Source of the DNA: Microbacteriaceae bacterium UBA6152
GTDB lineage: Bacteria; Actinomycetota; Actinomycetes; Actinomycetales; Microbacteriaceae
DNA: 10,106 bases
Assembly: GCA_002423075.1 (NCBI GenBank)
Contig: DIUS01000074.1
Coordinates: 1 to 10,106 of the forward strand
Reading direction: 5' to 3'
Of this stretch, positions 5,405-10,106 are shown in pieces. Under the pieces are notes generated by a model, which searched no databases, was not told the origin of the DNA, and was given only the letters and a program-made list of their open reading frames with translations. Made by a program: the position numbers and the translations under genes. Within the stretch, counting starts at the first letter, position 1. Each line of letters opens with the position of its first letter.

Positions 5405-6850
5405 TCAGTCACGGTCGGCGGGCGACTGCGCGTGGGCATCCAAGAATCGATAGAGCTCTTGATCGTCGACGCCGGGGAACGTGCCGCTCGGCAGCGGGGA
5501 CAGGATGTGCGCGTGCAGCTTGGCGCTGGTCCAGACCTTGCCCTGCCAGCGATCGGCGAGCTCGCCGTCGGGGCGTCGGCAGCACGCCGGGTCGGGGCAC
5601 GTCGAGCGATGCCGGTTGACCGTGTCGCGCCCGCGAAACCACTTCGAGTCGGCGAAGGGCACGCCGACCGTGATCGAGAACTCGTCGGCCGTGCCCGAGC
5701 CGATCTGCGTCGACTCCCAGAACGTGCCCTCGGGTGTGTCGGTGTACTGGTAGTACTCGGTGGTGCGGTTGGTGCGCGCGAACGCGGCCCGGGCGCTCCA
5801 CCGGCGGCACACCAGCTGACCTTCGGTCGAACCGGTCACATCGACGGGCAGCCGCAGTCCGTCGTTCTCGTAGGCCTTGTACACGGCGCCGTCGCCGCCG
5901 ACCCGCATGAAGTGCACGGTGAGATCGAGGTGGCTCGTCGCGAGGTTCGTGAACCGCAGCGCCGCAGCCTCGTGGGTGACGCCGAACGCATCGCGGAAGT
6001 CTTCGACGGCGATGTTGCGGTCGGACTTCGCCTGGGCAAGGAAGGCCACCGACTGGTCACGGGGCATGAGGCAGGCCGCGGCGAAGTAGTTGATTTCGAG
6101 GCGTTGCCGCAAGAACTCGGCATAGCTGCGGGGAACCTCGTGGTTCAACAGACGGTGGGCGATGGCCTGCAGCGCCATTGAGCGCAGACCGTGCCCGCCC
6201 GGAATCGACGCCGGGGGCAAGTAGATGCGGCCGTTGTCGAGGTCGGTCACCGATCGCGCCGAGTGCGGCAGGTCGTTGACGTAGACGAGCTCGAAGCCGA
6301 GCGTCTGCGCCATGAGGCCGACCTCTCGGTGCGTGAGTGCGCCGCTCACGTGACCCGACTCGGCGACGACGTGCTGAGCAAGCTCTTCAATATCGGGAAG
6401 GTAGTTGTCGAGGGTGCGCATCTGCAGACGCTGCGCCGTGTTCGCGCGGCGAGCCTCTTCGGGCGTCGCGATCGCCTGGCGCTCGCGGTCGAGCAGAGCA
6501 CGGTGCAGGCCGACGATCGACTCGAGCACGTCGTCGGGCATCGAGCGACCGGCCCGCACGACGGGCAAGCCGAGCGCCGCGTAGTGCGCCGCACGCTGGG
6601 CCTTCTCGAGTTCGATCTCGAGCGCGGCGCGCGGTGACGGCGGGGCGGAGTCGAGCAGATCGCCCAGGGCGACGTCGAGCGCGTCGGCGATCGACGTCAG
6701 CAGGGTGACGCGCGGTTCGCGGCGGCCGTTCTCCATCAACGACAGCTGGCTGCCGGCGACGCCGACCTTCTCGCCGAGTTGGTCGAGCGTCAGCCCAGCG
6801 GCGGAACGGTAGTGGCGGATGCGCTGCCCAAGGGTGACGAGATCGCTCAT
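5405..6850 (-). CDS. ramB: RamB/PrpR-type transcriptional regulator of acetate/propionate metabolism
   Basis: A 481-residue one-component regulator with the three-part layout of the actinobacterial RamB/PrpR short-chain acyl regulators. An XRE-type helix-turn-helix lies at about 5-65 (LGQRIRHYRSAAGLTLDQLG, then SQLSLMENGRREP). An ImmA/IrrE-like (DUF955) domain spans about 165-300. A C-terminal DUF2083-like sensor domain spans about 330-475. The metallopeptidase motif is degenerate: HRLLNH at 232-237 replaces HExxH, so protease activity is unlikely, although Glu252 downstream remains. Cysteines 348, 418, 423 and 424 (RSTCPDPACC) lie in the sensor domain; mycobacterial PrpR is reported to bind an Fe-S cluster and acyl-CoA there. 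The ATG at 6850 has a -10 box TATCGT ending 6 nt upstream and no proper ribosome-binding site, suggesting a leaderless mRNA. It is divergent from pckG, a plausible target. Whether the true orthologue is RamB or PrpR cannot be settled here. Confidence 0.85.
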   Translation of the reverse strand: MSDLVTLGQRIRHYRSAAGLTLDQLGEKVGVAGSQLSLMENGRREPRVTLLTSIADALDVALGDLLDSAPPSPRAALEIELEKAQRAAHYAALGLPVVRAGRSMPDDVLESIVGLHRALLDRERQAIATPEEARRANTAQRLQMRTLDNYLPDIEELAQHVVAESGHVSGALTHREVGLMAQTLGFELVYVNDLPHSARSVTDLDNGRIYLPPASIPGGHGLRSMALQAIAHRLLNHEVPRSYAEFLRQRLEINYFAAACLMPRDQSVAFLAQAKSDRNIAVEDFRDAFGVTHEAAALRFTNLATSHLDLTVHFMRVGGDGAVYKAYENDGLRLPVDVTGSTEGQLVCRRWSARAAFARTNRTTEYYQYTDTPEGTFWESTQIGSGTADEFSITVGVPFADSKWFRGRDTVNRHRSTCPDPACCRRPDGELADRWQGKVWTSAKLHAHILSPLPSGTFPGVDDQELYRFLDAHAQSPADRD

Positions 6851-6856
6851 GCCTTG

Positions 6857-6892
6857 ACGATAGCGAAAGAAAGCGGCTTCTTTCTAGTCGAA
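6857..6892 (-). promoter_or_regulatory. Predicted ramB-like promoter with internal inverted repeat
   Basis: On the minus strand a -35-like TAGAAA (4 of 6 to TTGACA) is followed by 18 nt and the -10 box TATCGT (6862 down to 6857). CAAGGC and the ATG come next, so the predicted transcript starts at the start codon. The inverted repeat GAAAGAA (6865-6871) / TTCTTTC (6878-6884), 7-bp perfect arms with a 6-bp spacer, fills the gap between -35 and -10. A repressor bound there would block this promoter. RamB is known to repress its own gene in Corynebacterium glutamicum, so autoregulation is a natural reading. Confidence 0.5.
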
Positions 6893-6925
6893 CTCGCGAT
6901 AACCACCCCTCCGACTACCTCATGA

Positions 6926-6948
6926 TGAAGACACAGCAGTTTTCTTCA
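6926..6948. promoter_or_regulatory. Second weak dyad upstream of pckG
   Basis: TGAAGA (6926-6931) and TCTTCA (6943-6948) are inverted copies separated by 11 bp in the pckG leader or promoter. The arms share an AAGA/TCTT core with the stronger repeat at 6865-6884, so the same protein might bind both. Six-base arms can arise by chance. No clear plus-strand -35/-10 pair for pckG could be picked. Confidence 0.25.
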
Positions 6949-6998
6949 GTGACTGCGGCACTGCACAACGACACGAACCGATGCACTGGGAGACGAGC

Positions 6999-8876
6999 AT
7001 GACGCTGATCGATCGACCCGCCCTGGCCGACATGACCGACTCGGAGACCGACGTCGACGCGACCGCAGACCGTGCTGAGCGCTCGTACCCCGCCGAGGTG
7101 TCGACCTGGGTCGACGGCCTCGTCGAGCACCTGCAGCCCGCCGCCGTGCACTGGGTCGACGGCTCGACGCGCGAGCGCCACGACCTGCTGCAGCTGCTCG
7201 TGTCCAATGGCACGATCGAGCAGCTCAACCCCGACCTGCGCCCCTACTCGTTCCTCGCCCGGTCGGCCGAGAGCGATGTCGCCCGACTCGAGAGCCGCAC
7301 CTTCATCTGCACCGATGACCCCACCGACGCGGGCCCCACGAACAACTGGCGCGAGCCGGCCGCGATGCGCGCCGAGCTTGATGAGGTCTTCCGCGGCGCC
7401 ATGCGCGGCCGCACGATGTACGTCGTACCGTTCGCGATGGGCCCGATCGGCTCGCCGATGGCCCGTTTCGGCGTGCAGGTCACCGATTCGCCATACGTCG
7501 TCGTGAGCATCGGGACGATGACACGCATGGGGGATGCTGCGCTCGCGGCGATCGCGCGCGGAGCATCCTGGGTTCCGGCCGTGCACAGCGTCGGCGCACC
7601 GTTGGCTCCCGGTGAGGCCGACGTGCCCTGGCCCTGCAACGACACAAAGTACATCGTGCAGTTTCCTGCCACCCACGAGATCTGGTCGTACGGTTCGGCC
7701 TACGGCGGCAACGCGATTCTCGCGAAGAAGGCCTTTGCCCTGCGGATCGCCTCCGTCATGGCCCGTGACGAGGGCTGGCTCGCCGAGCACATGCTGCTCA
7801 TCAAGGTGACCCCTCCGTCGGGCCGGTCGTACCATCTCGCGGCCGCCTTCCCGAGCGCGTGCGGCAAGACCAACATGGCCATGATGACTCCGACTCTCCC
7901 CGGCTGGAAGGTCGAGACGATCGGCGACGACATCGCCTGGCTCTGGATCGGCAAAGACGGCCGGCTGCGAGCCATCAACCCCGAGGCCGGCTTCTTCGGC
8001 GTCGCCCCCGGAACCGGGGTTCGCACGAACCCCACCGCCGTCGACGCCCTTTGGGGCAACACCATCTTCACGAACGTCGCCCGCACCGATGATGGCGACG
8101 TGTGGTGGGAGGGCCTGAGCGACGACGCGCCGGCGCACCTCACCGACTGGCGCGGCGAGTCATGGACTCCCAGCAGCGGAACAACCGCCGCGCACCCGAA
8201 CGCTCGATTCACCGTGTCAGCCCGTCAGTGCCCGAGCATCGCGGACGACTGGGATGACCCGGCAGGCGTCGTCATCGACGCCATCATCTTCGGCGGCCGC
8301 CGAGCCAGCAACGTGCCCTTGGTGGTAGAGGCGCGCGACTGGGATCACGGTGTCTTTATGGGCGCCACGATCGCTTCGGAGCAGACGGCGGCCGCCGAGG
8401 GCACTGTCGGCGAATTGCGTCGCGACCCGTTCGCGATGCTGCCGTTCGCCGGGTACAACATGGCCGACTACTTCGGGCACTGGCTCGACTTCGGCCGGCG
8501 TCTGCGTCGTTCGGCACGCGTGCCGCGGGTGTTCCAGGTCAACTGGTTCCGCAAGGGTGCCGACGGCTCGTTCTTGTGGCCCGGGTTTGGCGACAACGCG
8601 CGTGTTCTCGAGTGGATGATCGGGCGCCTCGACGGCACCCGAACCGCGGTGGATACCCCGATCGGGTCGCTACCCGCCGAGGGCGCGCTCAACATCGAGG
8701 GTCTCGACCTCGACGCCGACGCACTGACCGAGCTCTTCCGGGTAGACCCCGAGGCTTTCTTGCACGAGGTCGACGACATCGAGTCATTCTTCGCGACCTT
8801 CGGCGACCGCATGCCGAGCGAGCTCAGCCGCCAGCTCGACCTGCTGCGCACGCGCCTGCAGGCCGAGCTGGGCTGA
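6999..8876 (+). CDS. pckG: Phosphoenolpyruvate carboxykinase (GTP)
   Basis: Cytosolic enzyme converting oxaloacetate and GTP to phosphoenolpyruvate, CO2 and GDP, the entry step of gluconeogenesis from acetate, lactate or amino acids. At 625 residues it has the usual length of GTP-type enzymes. Visible motifs are the substrate-binding region MYVVPFAMGPIGSP (140-153), IGTMTRMG (171-178) and the GTP-PEPCK signature FPSACGKTNMAMM (284-296), with reactive Cys288 and P-loop Lys290. The guanine-nucleotide site segment NWFRKG (515-520) and GFGDNARVLEWM (529-540) follow. The start at ATG 6999 is favoured because GGGAGA lies 6 nt upstream; an in-frame ATG at 6981 has no ribosome-binding site and adds only six residues. 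It is divergent from the RamB/PrpR-like regulator gene and separated by about 150 bp of probable regulatory DNA. The gene ends 23 bp before a convergent gene with no obvious terminator. Confidence 0.97.
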   Translation: MTLIDRPALADMTDSETDVDATADRAERSYPAEVSTWVDGLVEHLQPAAVHWVDGSTRERHDLLQLLVSNGTIEQLNPDLRPYSFLARSAESDVARLESRTFICTDDPTDAGPTNNWREPAAMRAELDEVFRGAMRGRTMYVVPFAMGPIGSPMARFGVQVTDSPYVVVSIGTMTRMGDAALAAIARGASWVPAVHSVGAPLAPGEADVPWPCNDTKYIVQFPATHEIWSYGSAYGGNAILAKKAFALRIASVMARDEGWLAEHMLLIKVTPPSGRSYHLAAAFPSACGKTNMAMMTPTLPGWKVETIGDDIAWLWIGKDGRLRAINPEAGFFGVAPGTGVRTNPTAVDALWGNTIFTNVARTDDGDVWWEGLSDDAPAHLTDWRGESWTPSSGTTAAHPNARFTVSARQCPSIADDWDDPAGVVIDAIIFGGRRASNVPLVVEARDWDHGVFMGATIASEQTAAAEGTVGELRRDPFAMLPFAGYNMADYFGHWLDFGRRLRRSARVPRVFQVNWFRKGADGSFLWPGFGDNARVLEWMIGRLDGTRTAVDTPIGSLPAEGALNIEGLDLDADALTELFRVDPEAFLHEVDDIESFFATFGDRMPSELSRQLDLLRTRLQAELG

Positions 8877-8899
8877 GTAGAGCCGAACGGCGTCGAGCG

Positions 8900-9454
8900 C
8901 TACTTGCGGTTGAGCAGGTAGGCGACGCCCGCGGCTGCGAGAGCGAACGACAGCAGGATCACGAGGATGGTGCCGCCGATCGCGACCCAGCCGAGCGTCA
9001 CGAAGAGCCAGACGACGGCGAGCACGGCAGGCACGACAAAGATCCACCGTGCGACGCCGCGCGCAACGCCCTTCTGGTAGGCGACGATGGCGCCGACGAC
9101 CGCGCCGAGGGCCATCAGCGCGACACCGACGGTCGCGAGCGCGGCGGGAAGAGTCGTGCCGAAGAGGCCGAGCAACGGGCCGAGCGCGAGCAGGGCGAAT
9201 CCGATGCCGAAGGCGACAAAGCCCAGCTTGCCCAGCACCGAGCCGCCGACGACCCCGTTCGATCCTGTCTGGCCGAATGCCAGCATGAAGCCCGCGATCG
9301 CGAGCGTAAGGAAAGCGATGATCTGCAACCACGTGCCGAGAGCTCCGCTGAGGTTCGCGAGCGCGACGATGAGCCAGAGCACGCCGCCGAGAATGAGCCC
9401 TCCCCCGCCGAAGAGGCGCCAGTTCGCGGTGCGTTCGTTGACTCGTCCAGCCAT
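8900..9454 (-). CDS. Six-helix membrane protein of unknown function
   Basis: A 184-residue, strongly hydrophobic protein with about six predicted membrane helices: roughly 15-35, 43-61, 75-99, 104-126, 137-156 and 158-181. They are joined by very short loops rich in glycine and alanine. The short N-terminus MAGRVNERTANWR and the end LLNRK are polar. There are no cytoplasmic domains, conserved charged residues within helices or catalytic motifs that would suggest transport or enzymatic activity. I do not recognise the family. The ATG at 9454 is chosen because AGGAGA lies 7 nt upstream; a longer frame from 9511 would add a proline-rich stretch without support. It is divergent from an ECF sigma factor gene across 185 bp, and might be a target or partner of it. 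It could also be unrelated. It is convergent with pckG. Confidence 0.85.
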   Translation of the reverse strand: MAGRVNERTANWRLFGGGGLILGGVLWLIVALANLSGALGTWLQIIAFLTLAIAGFMLAFGQTGSNGVVGGSVLGKLGFVAFGIGFALLALGPLLGLFGTTLPAALATVGVALMALGAVVGAIVAYQKGVARGVARWIFVVPAVLAVVWLFVTLGWVAIGGTILVILLSFALAAAGVAYLLNRK

Positions 9455-9535
9455 GTGAATCTCCTGTGATGGGGGTGGTGGCGCCGGCTCGACTGCCTGG
9501 CGTCCGCCCACAGCGTTGCAGGATTCGGGTCAGAA

Positions 9536-9561
9536 CGGAACACCGCCACCCCAACGTTCCG
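9536..9561. promoter_or_regulatory. CGGAAC / GTTCCG dyad between membrane protein and sigma gene
   Basis: Perfect 6-bp inverted arms CGGAAC (9536-9541) and GTTCCG (9556-9561) are separated by 14 bp in the divergent intergenic region. GGAAC is the usual -35 core of ECF sigma promoters, and here it occurs on both strands. On the minus strand, GGAAC is followed 19 nt later by GTT, close to actinobacterial ECF spacing. On the plus strand the nearest GTT is only 14 nt away, which is short. It may be an ECF promoter for the membrane protein gene or a repressor operator. Confidence 0.4.
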
Positions 9562-9639
9562 AGACTGCTCGTCGTCTGAGACAGTGAGAGCAGTACAAGT
9601 TTCCGCGCCCCGCGCGGATGATGAGAGAGGATCCACCTC

Positions 9640-10106
9640 GTGGCGCAGATCGCCGGTGCGGGATGGCAGAACGTGCTCGCGACGCTCGTCGCCGAGCGCG
9701 GAGACGCCCTCACGCGCTACGCCTATGTGCTGTGCGGAGACCCCGATGATGCGGCCGATCTCGTGCAGGCAGCACTCGTCGCCACCTTCGGGCGGCTGCG
9801 CAACGGTTTCGCCATCGACCGAGCAGAGGCCTACGTGCGCACGGCGATCGCGAGCGCCTACATCGACCGTGGTCGCCGGGCGTCGCGCTGGCGGGCGACA
9901 GCGCACCTGCATGTCGCGGCAGACGAGATCGAGGCGCCCGATGCCAGCGCCGAACGCCGCATCGATCTCACGAAGCAACTCGCAGGGCTGAGCCCGCGTG
10001 AGCGCGCATGCGTCGTGCTGCGGTACTACGGCGATCAGAAGGTCGACGACATCGCGGCCGAACTGGGCATCAGCTCGGGGGCGGTCAAGCGCTACCTGAG
10101 CGACGG
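9640..10106 (+). CDS. ECF-type RNA polymerase sigma factor, partial
   Basis: The first 155 residues of a sigma-70-family protein are visible; the gene runs off the window. Region 2 spans about 18-83 (RYAYVLCGDPDDAADLVQAAL, then EAYVRTAIASAYIDRGRR), containing the core-binding and -10-recognition helices. A short linker leads to region 4 from about 106 (LAGLSPRERACVVLRYYGDQ, then VDDIAAELGISSGAVKRYLS), whose helix-turn-helix reads the -35. Lack of regions 1 and 3 marks it as ECF (group 4), resembling the actinobacterial SigE-family sigma factors. The start is GTG 9640, with GAGAGAGG 9 nt upstream; the nearby ATG codons at 9618 and 9621 are out of frame. Any anti-sigma factor would lie beyond the window. 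The overlapping plus-strand frame from 9584 is a shadow. Confidence 0.9.
   Translation, partial: MAQIAGAGWQNVLATLVAERGDALTRYAYVLCGDPDDAADLVQAALVATFGRLRNGFAIDRAEAYVRTAIASAYIDRGRRASRWRATAHLHVAADEIEAPDASAERRIDLTKQLAGLSPRERACVVLRYYGDQKVDDIAAELGISSGAVKRYLSD

Noticed and set aside
6915..8138. Long minus-strand open frame (407 codons) opposite pckG
   Set aside because: It is the complement of a certain pckG reading frame; the protein is arginine-, glycine- and histidine-rich without motifs, typical of GC-rich antisense shadows.
9584..9991. Plus-strand open frame of 135 codons overlapping the sigma factor
   Set aside because: It is in another frame from the GTG-started sigma gene, whose regions 2 and 4 are clear; the shadow is low-complexity.

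Overview
The window is very GC-rich and gene-dense. Initiation codons are ATG or GTG, several genes lack Shine-Dalgarno sites, and one regulator is of the actinobacterial RamB/PrpR type. These features point to a high-GC actinobacterium, most likely of the Microbacteriaceae type. That assignment is by inspection only; no database was searched. Most of the window looks like chromosomal core rather than a mobile island: there is no transposase, integrase, CRISPR array or phage gene.

Layout. Positions 1-3163 hold a minus-strand run: a transglutaminase-like protein, then argS (arginyl-tRNA synthetase), then a translationally coupled DUF2993-type membrane-anchored protein that leaves the window at base 1. 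Divergent from this run is a tRNA-Arg(CCG) gene (3246-3318), so an arginine tRNA and its charging enzyme lie within 1 kb. The tRNA is followed by a hairpin and a 79-bp tandem repeat in a gene-free stretch (3319-3685). Next comes a divergent pair whose start codons are only 24 bp apart: a retropepsin-like RimB-type protease (minus) and a RimK-type glutamate ligase (plus). The ligase carries an extra C-terminal RCK_C/TrkA_C-like domain.

Positions 5405-8876 form a carbon-metabolism module: a RamB/PrpR-like regulator (minus) divergent from GTP-dependent phosphoenolpyruvate carboxykinase pckG (plus). Their shared intergenic region carries an inverted repeat lying inside the predicted regulator promoter. 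The last part (8900-10106) has a six-helix membrane protein of unknown function (minus), divergent from the start of an ECF-type sigma factor gene that is cut by the window end. A 6-14-6 dyad CGGAAC/GTTCCG sits between them.

How they work together (inference). RimK would add glutamates to a protein and RimB would trim them, with the RCK_C domain as a possible ligand-sensing switch. The RamB-like protein would sense acyl-CoA or redox state and control gluconeogenic flux at PckG. The most unusual item is the RimK-RCK_C fusion paired head-to-head with RimB. The next most interesting are the 79-bp tandem repeat behind the tRNA and the leaderless-type promoters, including one that would start a tRNA transcript at or beside its mature 5' end.
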